Below, piece after piece: positions 1 through 8,356 of a stretch of DNA of 64,000 nucleotides. Under the pieces are notes generated by a model, which was not told where the DNA came from, made no database searches, and saw only the letters and a list, made by a program, of their open reading frames with translations. The stretch lies in NCBI GenBank assembly GCA_964498395.1, contig CAZCHE010000001.1:618570-682569 (forward strand), in the 5' to 3' direction. The DNA comes from Parapedobacter sp964498395 (GTDB taxonomy: Bacteria; Bacteroidota; Bacteroidia; Sphingobacteriales; Sphingobacteriaceae). The position numbers were made by a program, and so were the translations under genes. The first letter of the stretch is position 1. The number at the start of each line of letters is the position of its first letter.

Positions 1-54
1 GTGCCAATCATCTCCGAACAAGAGTTGCTCCAACTGATAGCCAACATCAATTAA
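1..54 (+). CDS. ligA: C-terminal end of NAD-dependent DNA ligase (partial)
   Basis: An open frame enters from the left edge and stops with TAA at 52-54. The 17 visible residues (VPIISEQELLQLIANIN) look like the end of a BRCT domain, where 'G-[IV]-P-[IV]-I-S-E-x-x-[FL]' followed by a short helix is usual at the LigA C-terminus. The next gene starts two bases after the stop, so the two are probably co-transcribed. LigA seals nicks in DNA using NAD+. The fragment is short, so the assignment rests on this motif and on the remembered ligA - DUF6913 - dapA order in Sphingobacteriaceae. Confidence 0.55.
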   Translation: MPIISEQELLQLIANIN

Positions 55-56
55 TT

Positions 57-590
57 ATGCGTGCGTTAACAGCCTTACGAATAAAAGCTGGTCGGTACGC
101 CATGCAGCGGGCACTTCGCCAACAAACGGCGTCTCAGCAATCTATTGGCTATGATGACGCGCAATACATCTGCTTGCTGATTCCCATACAGGAACAGGCA
201 GATATCCTGTGGGTAGACGAACTATACCACCGACTGGAAAAAGACGGTAAAACATGCTTTATACTCGGCTTCTCCGAACTGGAGGTAGTTGTTCCGGATC
301 ATCCTAATCTTTTGGTGTTGACACCGGAAACGCTTACGTGGCATCTTATACCTAAAGAAAATGCAATAAAATCATTAATTTCTACTAATTTTGACCTGTT
401 GCTGAACCTCTGTACAGACGATCGTCACCTAGCATTGGATTATGCTGCTTTAAAGATCCAGGCTACTTGGCGTATTGGCCGATACGAACCTACATTAGCC
501 AATGCTTACGGACTGATGGTTAAAGGTGAACACATCGATAGCAAGGCATTATTACATACGATAAAACACTATTTAAGCAAAATACAATAA
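57..590 (+). CDS. DUF6913-like conserved hypothetical protein
   Basis: This 177-residue soluble protein has no signal peptide or membrane segment. It has a basic, alanine-rich N-terminus, a central alpha/beta region and the segment 'FDLLLNLCTDD' near residue 120. Proteins of this kind (DUF6913) sit between ligA and dapA in many Bacteroidota; the function is unknown. The start codon is two bases after the upstream stop and the stop is five bases before the dapA ATG, so it is the middle gene of a tight operon. No catalytic motif is recognisable. The family name comes from recall of context and general sequence character, not from a search. Confidence 0.6.
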   Translation: MRALTALRIKAGRYAMQRALRQQTASQQSIGYDDAQYICLLIPIQEQADILWVDELYHRLEKDGKTCFILGFSELEVVVPDHPNLLVLTPETLTWHLIPKENAIKSLISTNFDLLLNLCTDDRHLALDYAALKIQATWRIGRYEPTLANAYGLMVKGEHIDSKALLHTIKHYLSKIQ

Positions 591-595
591 CGAAC

Positions 596-1480
596 ATGAA
601 CGAGCTTTACGGTGCTGGAGTAGCATTGGTTACTCCTTTCCATTCGGATGGAACGGTTGATTTCGCAGGTTTGGGTCGACTCATTGAACACCAGATCAAT
701 GGCGGAATGGATTACCTGGTTTCATTGGGCACCACGGGAGAAGTGGCGACCCTCACCGAAAGTGAGCGAAAGGCCGTATGGCAATTTACTGCAGAACAGG
801 TTGGCGGACGTATACCGCTTGTAGCGGGCATTGGTGGGAACCATACGGCTGAAATCGTACATCAACTAGCCAATTTTGACCCGGCGGGTTACTCGGCGAT
901 TTTATCCGTGAGTCCATATTACAACAAACCCACTCAAGAGGGCATTTATCAGCATTATAAGGCGGTGGCCGAGGCATCTCCCCTACCCGTCGTCCTTTAT
1001 AATGTACCTGGACGTACGGGAAGTAACATCAGTCCTGAGACCACTGTTAGGCTGGCTAAGGATTTCGACAATATCGTCGCCACCAAGGAAGCCTCCGGCA
1101 GTTTTGAACAGTTTAGCAAGATTATGCGCGATAAACCCGATGATTTTTTGCTCATTTCTGGCGATGACCCGGTAACGTTGCCCATGATGGCCTTAGGAGC
1201 CGTGGGAATTATATCGGTGGTGGGGAATGCGTTTCCAGCTGAAGTGGCGACATTAACTCGGCTTTGCCGCGAAGGCAGATATGACAAAGCACGCGCAATC
1301 CACCATAAATTAATCCGACTTATCGAACTATGTTTTGTAGAAGGCAATCCCGCCGGGGTGAAAGTGATGTTGGAACAGTTGGGGATTTGTGGATCAACGG
1401 TGCGATTGCCGCTGGTAAAGGCGAGTGATCAATTAGCTGCGTTCATCGATGATGAACTGGCAAAGGTCGCTGGTGCATAA
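596..1480 (+). CDS. dapA: 4-hydroxy-tetrahydrodipicolinate synthase
   Basis: DapA condenses pyruvate with aspartate semialdehyde in the first committed step of lysine and diaminopimelate synthesis. It is a cytosolic class I aldolase. The 294 residues match the usual length. The N-terminal 'GAGVALVTPF' strand, the 'SLGTTGE' pyruvate-binding loop, 'LYNVPGRTG' with the catalytic tyrosine, and the Schiff-base lysine K164 in 'VATKEASG' are all present. It is the last gene of the ligA - DUF6913 - dapA unit and ends 11 bases before the stop of the convergent glycosyltransferase. Nothing unusual was seen. Confidence 0.96.
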   Translation: MNELYGAGVALVTPFHSDGTVDFAGLGRLIEHQINGGMDYLVSLGTTGEVATLTESERKAVWQFTAEQVGGRIPLVAGIGGNHTAEIVHQLANFDPAGYSAILSVSPYYNKPTQEGIYQHYKAVAEASPLPVVLYNVPGRTGSNISPETTVRLAKDFDNIVATKEASGSFEQFSKIMRDKPDDFLLISGDDPVTLPMMALGAVGIISVVGNAFPAEVATLTRLCREGRYDKARAIHHKLIRLIELCFVEGNPAGVKVMLEQLGICGSTVRLPLVKASDQLAAFIDDELAKVAGA

Positions 1481-1491
1481 TTCAGGTTTCT

Positions 1492-2409
1492 CTAGGTTCG
1501 AAGAATCTTTATCCCCAGATCATTGCTATTTGTCGGATGAGTAACGTTCCACCATATCCCACGAAAAGTAGCTTTTGCTAAATCCATTCTACCTTTAGCC
1601 AAGTTTTTGAAAACGGAATACGGGGTGGCGACGAACAAATAATAACCACTGAAAACAAACCTAGTTAGCCATTTGGTATTTCGCCGGATGAACAGCCAAC
1701 GATTACGTGTCATGAAATAGGTTTTCAATGAGCTTTCTTTGCCCACACTCATGGATTCTTTGTGGTAAATTTTGGCTTTACCAGTAAAGCCAAGTTTAAA
1801 TCCCGTACGCTTGAATTTCTCGCACCAATCCAATTCTTCGTAATAGAGGAAAAAGTGCTCGGCCATCAGTCCTACCCTATCCAAGTCTTTTCGCCTGCAC
1901 ATCATGGCCGCACCATGGCAATATCCTGTTTCAGTGGTGAGGTGATCGTATTGCCCGCTATCGTCTTCCATCACACCGATACCTTCGTTTCGTCCGGTTA
2001 AGTAATTCATGGGCGTATAACCGGCGTATTGGATTTTACGCTTATCGTCGAAATACAGGATTAGTGGCGAAAGGAGGCCGATATCCGGATGGTGGTCAAG
2101 CTCACCACGCATGGCGCTAATGAAATTTTCAGTGATTTCAGTGTCGTTGTTTAAAAAGAGGAGATAATCCCCCGTGGCGTGTTGGATGCCAAGATTATTG
2201 CCACCGGCAAAGCCGAGGTTTTCTGGGGAGCGTACGTAGATTAAATCAGGATAAACCGATTTAAACAAAGATTCCTCTTTCCCATCAGACATATTGTCAA
2301 CAAGGACCACTTCAACCGCATCATCCAAAACAGCGAAACGAACAAGCGATCTCAAAAAATCACAGGTAGCCGTCGATTGATTATAGTTAACAGAAATAAT
2401 CGAAATCAT
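1492..2409 (-). CDS. Glycosyltransferase family 2 (rhamnosyltransferase-like)
   Basis: This is a GT-A fold inverting glycosyltransferase of about 305 residues. The N-terminal 'ISVNYNQ' strand, 'VVLVDNMSDGKEE', 'ENLGFAGGNNLGI' and the acidic 'LNNDTEI' (DxD-type) are typical of the rhamnosyltransferase-like GT2 branch. 'YYEELDWCEKFKRTGFK' supplies the usual ED motif. The frame is open up to 2433, but the ATG at 2409 puts the first beta strand directly at the N-terminus and is preferred. It lies downstream of panD on the same strand with a gap of about 80 bases. The acceptor cannot be told from sequence; a cell-surface glycan is likely. Confidence 0.88.
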   Translation of the reverse strand: MISIISVNYNQSTATCDFLRSLVRFAVLDDAVEVVLVDNMSDGKEESLFKSVYPDLIYVRSPENLGFAGGNNLGIQHATGDYLLFLNNDTEITENFISAMRGELDHHPDIGLLSPLILYFDDKRKIQYAGYTPMNYLTGRNEGIGVMEDDSGQYDHLTTETGYCHGAAMMCRRKDLDRVGLMAEHFFLYYEELDWCEKFKRTGFKLGFTGKAKIYHKESMSVGKESSLKTYFMTRNRWLFIRRNTKWLTRFVFSGYYLFVATPYSVFKNLAKGRMDLAKATFRGIWWNVTHPTNSNDLGIKILRT

Positions 2410-2488
2410 CCGTATCAGGAACGAAGAATCCAATAGCAGGAATTAGCAAGCCCGCTATTTCATCTTCAAGAAATACACGAAATAAATG

Positions 2489-2872
2489 CTAAACGCTTAA
2501 ATCCGCATACACCAAGTTTTCCGTTTCGATTAAGCGGTTGTTGTCATCTGGGAAAACCAATATTGGCTCGTGTACTTTTGCTTTTTCAATGGCCATCTGG
2601 ACATATGAAATAATAATCAAGATATCCCCAACTTGCACCAAACGGGCAGCGGCTCCGTTTAAGCAAATGGTTCCTGTACCTCGCTCACCCCTAATCACAT
2701 AAGTTTCAAGCCTAGCGCCATTATTATTGTTAACAATTTGCACTTTCTCGTTAGCAACGATATTAGCAGCATCCATCAAATCTTCGTCAATCGTGATGCT
2801 ACCAACGTAATTTAATTCTGCCTGCGTAACCTTTACGCGGTGAATTTTTGATTTTAGTACTTCAATGGTCAT
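2489..2872 (-). CDS. panD: Aspartate 1-decarboxylase (pyruvoyl enzyme precursor)
   Basis: PanD decarboxylates L-aspartate to beta-alanine for pantothenate and so for CoA and phosphopantetheine. The 127-residue proenzyme carries the self-cleavage site G24-S25 (in 'YVGSITID'), the catalytic K9, and R54, T57 and Y58 at the positions known from the E. coli enzyme. It is transcribed away from the NRPS/PKS operon and shares with it the 387-bp region that holds the tandem palindromes. That position may be chance, or it may reflect a link to carrier-protein cofactor or beta-alanine supply. Confidence 0.95.
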   Translation of the reverse strand: MTIEVLKSKIHRVKVTQAELNYVGSITIDEDLMDAANIVANEKVQIVNNNNGARLETYVIRGERGTGTICLNGAAARLVQVGDILIIISYVQMAIEKAKVHEPILVFPDDNNRLIETENLVYADLSV

Positions 2873-2985
2873 TTTTGCTTTAATGTGAATAGGTGATACT
2901 TAATTTTTTGCTCTCCATATTTTTGTAGTGCAAGATTAAAGCTTTTTCTCTTACCGGTAACATAAAAAATGGCAAAAACGATTGA

Positions 2986-3007
2986 TTTGTAGCGTATTTA
3001 CTACATA
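2986..3007. promoter_or_regulatory. Palindromic operator 1 (TTTGTAG-N8-CTACATA)
   Basis: The left half-site is perfect and the right one matches in the first five of seven bases. It is the upstream member of a tandem pair whose starts are 63 bp apart, close to six helical turns. It lies about 270 bp before the NRPS/PKS start and 114 bp before the panD start. Confidence 0.6.
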
Positions 3008-3048
3008 TCCAGCCGTTACATGGTTCGCAAAAAATTAAGCAGATTGTG

Positions 3049-3070
3049 TTTGTAGCACAAATACTACAAA
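3049..3070. promoter_or_regulatory. Palindromic operator 2 (TTTGTAG-N8-CTACAAA)
   Basis: Both seven-base half-sites are perfect. It ends 190 bp before the NRPS/PKS start codon. The exact dyad, its intergenic position and its recurrence at other promoters of the locus indicate a binding site for a dimeric regulator. Confidence 0.7.
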
Positions 3071-3227
3071 AAATAAATTTCGCGCATAGTTCCGCTGGAA
3101 CAATGGAATTACTGCTGTATTTTTGGCAGACAAGAACATTTACTTTTAAATGCACCTGTCAATGCATTCAACCTTTATTAAATAAGACAAAGGAACATCG
3201 GTATTTAAATAAACAAGGAGCCATTAA

Positions 3228-3269
3228 ATGGATACCATTATCATAAAATCAAATAAAACATGCCTGTAG
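3228..3269 (+). CDS. Putative 13-residue leader peptide overlapping the NRPS start
   Basis: An ATG at 3228 opens a 13-codon frame (MDTIIIKSNKTCL) that stops with TAG at 3267-3269. It therefore overlaps the first codons of the NRPS/PKS gene (ATG at 3260) in another frame. AAGGAG at 3215-3220 lies seven bases before this ATG, which is a strong Shine-Dalgarno sequence in a genome where most genes have none. The NRPS start itself has only AT-rich sequence before it. Translational coupling through the overlap is possible. Such a short frame can also arise by chance, so this is tentative. Confidence 0.35.
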   Translation: MDTIIIKSNKTCL

Positions 3270-6200
3270 CAGAAACATTTTTTGATAATTTTTATCAACA
3301 GGTCAAGAAAAATCCAAAAAAAACTGCTGTAAGTTTTTACGGAAGATCACTTGATTATCAGGGCTTGGACGAACAGTCTAATCAGTTTGCCAACTACCTG
3401 TTATCTTTAGGGGTACCCAAAAATGCTGTGATTGGCATCTACCTTGAACGCTCCCTTGAAATGCTTATCGCCATGTTAGGTATCATGAAAGCTGGCGCTG
3501 CATATGTACCCCTAGATCCAATATATCCGAAAGACCGCCTTGAATTCATGCTCGCCGATACAGAGGCAAAATTACTGATTACCTCATCGGCATTGAATAA
3601 TACCCTTAACAATAATATTCCTTGTGTCCTCGTAGATGAGCTTGGGGACGCATTGTCTGTTCACGCGGTGAGTCGCCCAACGACGGAATTGCATGCTGAA
3701 GATCTTGCCTATATCATTTTCACTTCTGGATCGACAGGAAAGCCCAAAGGGGCACAAATCCTGCACCGCGGGCTTCAAAATTTCCTTTCGGGTATCTCCA
3801 ACCAGTTAGTAACTACTGATAAAGACACCTTTCTCGGCTTATCCACCATATCGTTCGATATCTCTATTTTGGAACTGTTGTTGCCGCTTACCATAGGTGC
3901 GAAGATCGTGTTGGTCGATTCGGAAACACGGCTCGATGGGCTACGCATCCTTGAAACGTTGAGGACCGAAAACATCACGGTATTTCAAGCAACTCCGGTT
4001 ACATGGCGGATGGTGCTAGATGCGGGATGGGTCGAGAAACTTCCATTGACCGCACTATGCGGTGGAGAGGCATTTCCGATTGATCTGGCGAATACGCTGG
4101 TGGACCGGTGTCGGGAAGTATGGAATCTCTACGGCCCAACCGAAACCACGGTATGGGCAATGGCGAGGAAAGTCGTAAAAACAGAGACGGCAATCCCTAT
4201 CGGGCATCCGATCGAGCATGTCAACGCATATGTCCTCAACGAACAGCTAAAGCAAGTGCCTCCCGGTGAGATCGGCGAGATATATATTGGCGGAGCCGGG
4301 GTTGGCCCTGGATACGTGAACCGCCCCGAATTAAACGAAGAAGTTTTTATTGACGATCCGTTTTCATCGGCATATGGCGGGCGGATGTATAAAACAGGGG
4401 ATTTAGGAAAGATATTGGAAAATGGTGAGATTTTATGTTTAGGGAGAATCGATCACCAGGTCAAAATACGTGGATTTCGGGTCGAACTAGGAGAAATTGA
4501 AAATACCATTGGGAAATTTCCTGGGGTGAAGAAAACCTGTGTTCACTATTGGGATCAAAAATATGCAGGCAGGCGTTTAGTAGGCTATGTTATCGGAGAA
4601 GATGAGGTTGACATAAATAATGCTGAACTAGCGGCATTCCTACGAAAAACCCTTCCTGATTACATGGTTCCGACTTCCTTTGTCCAATTGAAGTCCTTTC
4701 CGCTTACCCAAAGTGGAAAAATCGACCGTAAAGCGCTTCCAATCCCCGTTGCAAAACGACCAGAGATGGACGTACTCTACAAAGTACCCAAAAGCCCGAT
4801 TGAAAGACACATCGCCGATATATGGGCTTCACTACTTGAAATCGACCGGGTCGGTGCCGACGATAACTTTTTTGATTTGGGCGGTAATTCCATGCTGGCG
4901 TCCAAAACGATCTCCTTATTGAAAGAACAATATGCTATTGCCCTCCCCATCGCTTCGCTCTACCGCCACGCGACGGTTGCTAGGATCGCCGAATCCTTAT
5001 CCGATTCGGGGGTTCAACCAAGCTTATCATGTGGAGCTCCTGCTAAGAAACACCAAACGGAAAACTCCGAAATCGCTATTATAGGAATGGCTGGACGTTT
5101 CCCCGGTGCAGACAATATCGTAAAGCTATGGAACATCCTGACCGAAGGGAAGGAAGCGATCAGCTTCTTTCAGGACGAAGAATTGGATAAACAAATACCT
5201 GATGCCGACAGAATAAGTCCGGATTATGTCAAAGCTCGGGGTATTATTGACAAAACGGAGTGGTTCGACCCGGAACTTTTCGGCTTGACACCGGTTGTGG
5301 CGAGCTTAATGGATCCCCAGCATCGGATATTTTTGGAAATCTGCCGGGAGGTACTGGAGAGCAGTGGGCACCTACCACGACATTATCATGGCAGGGTTGG
5401 GATCTATGCTGGGTGTGATAGTAACACCTATTACACCAACAACCTGTTGTCCAATCCGGATGAGGTATCCAAAATAGGTGCCTACCAAGTGACGCTGCTC
5501 AACGAAAAAGACTACCTGACCAGCCGTGTGGCCTACCATTTGAATCTCAAAGGGCCCGCCGTCAGCGTATACTCCGCTTGTTCGACTTCATTGCTGGCGG
5601 TCGCCGAAGCGGTAACCGCCATCAGAAACGGCCATTGCGATGCAGCAATTGCGGGAGGTATTTCAATCCATACACCGATCAAAAGTGGCCATATGTACCA
5701 AGAAGGGGCTATGTTGACCAATGATGGGCACTGTCGACCGTTTGATGCAAAAGGTAAAGGAACCATGTTCAGCGACGGCGGAGGAGTGGTTTTACTCAAA
5801 GATCTCGCTGCTGCCCGCCGTGATGGGGATCATATTTTCGGCGTAATCAAAGGCATAGGTGTAAACAATGACGGGTTTGGAAAGGGCAGCTTTACCGCGC
5901 CTAGCGCAGAGGGACAGGCCGGTGCGATTTCCATGGCACTTCATGATGCCCAAGTGGAGGCATCTACCATTGGATACATTGAGGCACATGGTACAGCAAC
6001 CCCCATAGGCGACCCCATTGAGATAGAAGGACTCAAATTAGCGTTTGGAACACAGGAAGCGAGGCAATTCTGCCGCATTGGCTCAATAAAGGGGAATATC
6101 GGCCATCTTGTGCATGCTGCAGGCATTGCTGGATTAATCAAGGCTACGCTTGCCCTGCACCACAAGATTATCCCTCCTTCCATTAACTACGACACGCCCA

Positions 6201-8350
6201 ATCCGAACATCGATTTCGAGAATAGTCCTTTTCTTGTTAATGATACATTAACCGAGTGGAAATCTGAAAGCGTGAGGCGCGCCGGAGTAAGTTCCTTTGG
6301 CGTGGGTGGAACCAATGTACATGTCATACTGGAAGAATATGAAGGTGATGTCGCCGAAGCTGCAACTTCCCCAAAAACAGATACGGTAACCATAAACTGG
6401 TCGGCCAGGTCTGAAAGCTCCTTGATGTTGTATGCAGAAAAATTGACGGATTATATCGAGCAACATCCCAACGCAGCTCTCCATGACCTTGCCCATACGC
6501 TCCAAGCCTCCAGGCAAGATTATCCGGTACGAGCTACGACCACTGCCAGTAGTATAGAGGAACTACGTTTACAACTTACCGATAAAACCTGGAAGACAAA
6601 TACATTGGTGGATCATATACCCCATTTGGTATTCATGTTTCCCGGCCAAGGGGCCCAGTATATCGGTATGGGTAAAACGTTATACGAGCGTGAACGTGTT
6701 TATCGTGAAGCGATAGACAAATGCGCCACGATCTTATTAGAGAAGATAGGCGAAGATATCCGCAAAGTCCTGTTCGACACCGATCATCCAAAAGCAAAAG
6801 AACGTTTGCAAAACACGCAGTATACTCAGCCTGCACTATTCATAACCGAATATGCACTCTCACAGCTTTGGGAGAGTTGGGGCATAGTACCCGAAGCATT
6901 TGTGGGACATAGTGTGGGGGAGTTTGTGGCTGCACACCTTGCCGGCGTATTTTCATTGGAGGATGCCTTGACATTAGTCGCCGCCAGAGGTAAGCTAATC
7001 AGTGGTTTGCCTGCTGGAAGTATGCTTTCCGTACGTACATCGATTAGCAGTATCGCTGACATACTTCCTTCCGATATTTCCGTGGCAGCTGTCAATGCTC
7101 CTAATCTGTGTGTATTGTCCGGAATGACAGCTACAATCAATAAGTTTGCAGAGATACTGGAAAACCAAGGCATAAAAACATCGTTTCTGCACACAAGCCA
7201 TGCCTTCCACTCGGAGATGATGACTCCCATATTAGATGCTTTTAAAACCATCGTGTCTTCCGTTTCGCTCGCTGTGCCACGTAAACCCATTGCCTCAACG
7301 GTAACAGGAGATTGGTTGAAAGATAGCGAGGCGACTTCGCCCGATTACTGGGTCGATCACGTAAAATCGACCGTGCGTTTTTCGGATGCGATACAATTGG
7401 TTCATAAAGAGTTGAATCCCGTGTTACTTGAAGTGGGGCCAGGCAACGTAACTTCGACATTATCCAAACAACACCCCGGCGTCAAAGTGTCAATGACTAT
7501 TGGAGGCATGATAACGCAGGGTGATGGACTAGACGAATTCCGTTCGCTTTCTGATGCATTGGGTAAATTGTGGTTAAATGGATTTGCACCTGACTGGTCA
7601 GCGACCACAGGTAACCAACCGGCGAAGATCTTACCATTCTTGCCAACCTACGCTTACAACCGGAAGTATTGCTGGGTTGAACCAGCCACGTCCATTCGAC
7701 ATGAAAGCAAACAAATCGCAAGTTACTTAAACAAACCGTCTGTCCTAGAGGTTTCCACAGCGGCTCCGCAGGCAATGGGGGACTCACGAACCGCAGTAGA
7801 GCAAAAAATCGTTGCCCTATTGGAAAATTCTACAGGAGGAGAGCTGGATTTATCAGATCCGGGCAGCACGTTCATCGAACTAGGTCTGGATTCGCTGCTG
7901 CTCACGCAAATTGCCACCAACGCGCAGAAAACGTTTGGCATACCAATTACGTTTAGAATGCTAAATGAAGATTATTCTACATTGGATAAACTGGTTAAGT
8001 ACGTGGCAAGCAATGCAAAAGAAATCGCACTGCCCGTTGCACAAGAGTCATCGGATGAAGCGGTTGGCGGTGATGCGACAGCTCATTTGGCTTTCCAGGT
8101 CCAATCCATGGCGAAACAACTCAACCAGCTCCAAGCGTCAATTGACCGTCTCCTGGCGACTCCAGCATCTCTCTCACCGGACCGACAGGATCAGGGCTAT
8201 CAGGCTACCCAATATATGCAAACTAAATCTACGTTCGAAATACCACCTTTACCCGGAGCTCGCTTGGGAAAGAATAAGCTCGGCAAGCCTGCTTGGTTTA
8301 TGGAAAGCGACGAAATTCCAGGTAAATTCGTCGAAATTTCGACCGTTTAA
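3260..8350 (+). CDS. Hybrid NRPS/PKS, A-PCP-KS-AT-ACP (loading and chain-extension modules)
   Basis: This 1696-residue megasynthase opens with an adenylation domain (residues 1 to about 500; 'FTSGSTGKPKG', 'YGPTETT', 'KTGDLG', A10 lysine in 'SGKIDRK'). A PCP follows with phosphopantetheine serine S544 in 'DLGGNS'. Next are a ketosynthase from about 605 (active-site C774 in 'SACSTS', histidines in 'EAHGTATPIGDP' and 'KGNIGH'), an acyltransferase from about 1125 (S1218 in 'GHSVGE', 'HAFH' at 1314-1317, the usual malonyl signature) and an ACP with S1545 in 'LGLDSL'. There is no condensation domain before the A domain and no KR, DH or ER. It should therefore load an amino acid and add one malonyl unit left as a beta-ketone. 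The A-domain pocket residues read D-I-L-Q-L-G-L-V-W-K, nine of ten like the glycine code DILQLGLIWK. The C-terminal 'PAWF' tail is usual before a downstream C domain. Confidence 0.95.
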   Translation: MPVAETFFDNFYQQVKKNPKKTAVSFYGRSLDYQGLDEQSNQFANYLLSLGVPKNAVIGIYLERSLEMLIAMLGIMKAGAAYVPLDPIYPKDRLEFMLADTEAKLLITSSALNNTLNNNIPCVLVDELGDALSVHAVSRPTTELHAEDLAYIIFTSGSTGKPKGAQILHRGLQNFLSGISNQLVTTDKDTFLGLSTISFDISILELLLPLTIGAKIVLVDSETRLDGLRILETLRTENITVFQATPVTWRMVLDAGWVEKLPLTALCGGEAFPIDLANTLVDRCREVWNLYGPTETTVWAMARKVVKTETAIPIGHPIEHVNAYVLNEQLKQVPPGEIGEIYIGGAGVGPGYVNRPELNEEVFIDDPFSSAYGGRMYKTGDLGKILENGEILCLGRIDHQVKIRGFRVELGEIENTIGKFPGVKKTCVHYWDQKYAGRRLVGYVIGEDEVDINNAELAAFLRKTLPDYMVPTSFVQLKSFPLTQSGKIDRKALPIPVAKRPEMDVLYKVPKSPIERHIADIWASLLEIDRVGADDNFFDLGGNSMLASKTISLLKEQYAIALPIASLYRHATVARIAESLSDSGVQPSLSCGAPAKKHQTENSEIAIIGMAGRFPGADNIVKLWNILTEGKEAISFFQDEELDKQIPDADRISPDYVKARGIIDKTEWFDPELFGLTPVVASLMDPQHRIFLEICREVLESSGHLPRHYHGRVGIYAGCDSNTYYTNNLLSNPDEVSKIGAYQVTLLNEKDYLTSRVAYHLNLKGPAVSVYSACSTSLLAVAEAVTAIRNGHCDAAIAGGISIHTPIKSGHMYQEGAMLTNDGHCRPFDAKGKGTMFSDGGGVVLLKDLAAARRDGDHIFGVIKGIGVNNDGFGKGSFTAPSAEGQAGAISMALHDAQVEASTIGYIEAHGTATPIGDPIEIEGLKLAFGTQEARQFCRIGSIKGNIGHLVHAAGIAGLIKATLALHHKIIPPSINYDTPNPNIDFENSPFLVNDTLTEWKSESVRRAGVSSFGVGGTNVHVILEEYEGDVAEAATSPKTDTVTINWSARSESSLMLYAEKLTDYIEQHPNAALHDLAHTLQASRQDYPVRATTTASSIEELRLQLTDKTWKTNTLVDHIPHLVFMFPGQGAQYIGMGKTLYERERVYREAIDKCATILLEKIGEDIRKVLFDTDHPKAKERLQNTQYTQPALFITEYALSQLWESWGIVPEAFVGHSVGEFVAAHLAGVFSLEDALTLVAARGKLISGLPAGSMLSVRTSISSIADILPSDISVAAVNAPNLCVLSGMTATINKFAEILENQGIKTSFLHTSHAFHSEMMTPILDAFKTIVSSVSLAVPRKPIASTVTGDWLKDSEATSPDYWVDHVKSTVRFSDAIQLVHKELNPVLLEVGPGNVTSTLSKQHPGVKVSMTIGGMITQGDGLDEFRSLSDALGKLWLNGFAPDWSATTGNQPAKILPFLPTYAYNRKYCWVEPATSIRHESKQIASYLNKPSVLEVSTAAPQAMGDSRTAVEQKIVALLENSTGGELDLSDPGSTFIELGLDSLLLTQIATNAQKTFGIPITFRMLNEDYSTLDKLVKYVASNAKEIALPVAQESSDEAVGGDATAHLAFQVQSMAKQLNQLQASIDRLLATPASLSPDRQDQGYQATQYMQTKSTFEIPPLPGARLGKNKLGKPAWFMESDEIPGKFVEISTV

Positions 8351-8356
8351 TCACTT

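Larger units (their letters stand above)
2873..3259. other. 387-bp divergent control region between panD and the NRPS operon
   Basis: This is an AT-rich non-coding stretch. It holds two copies of the 22-bp palindrome TTTGTAG-N8-CTACAAA (2986-3007 and 3049-3070), a third half-site TTTGTAG at 2922-2928, and a 13-codon open frame (3228-3269) that overlaps the NRPS start. Two longer open frames across it (2880-3155 minus, 3046-3246 plus) run through the palindromes, have no recognisable protein features and were rejected. The NRPS operon probably has a leader of more than 100 bases. Confidence 0.7.

Noticed and set aside
2880..3246. Two open frames (2880-3155 minus, 3046-3246 plus) in the panD/NRPS intergenic region
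   Set aside because: Both run through the palindromic operators, have no signal, domain or start context, and lie in AT-rich control DNA.
6826..7290. 154-codon minus-strand frame
   Set aside because: It lies wholly inside the acyltransferase domain of the hybrid NRPS/PKS and mirrors its codon pattern; no protein feature is seen.
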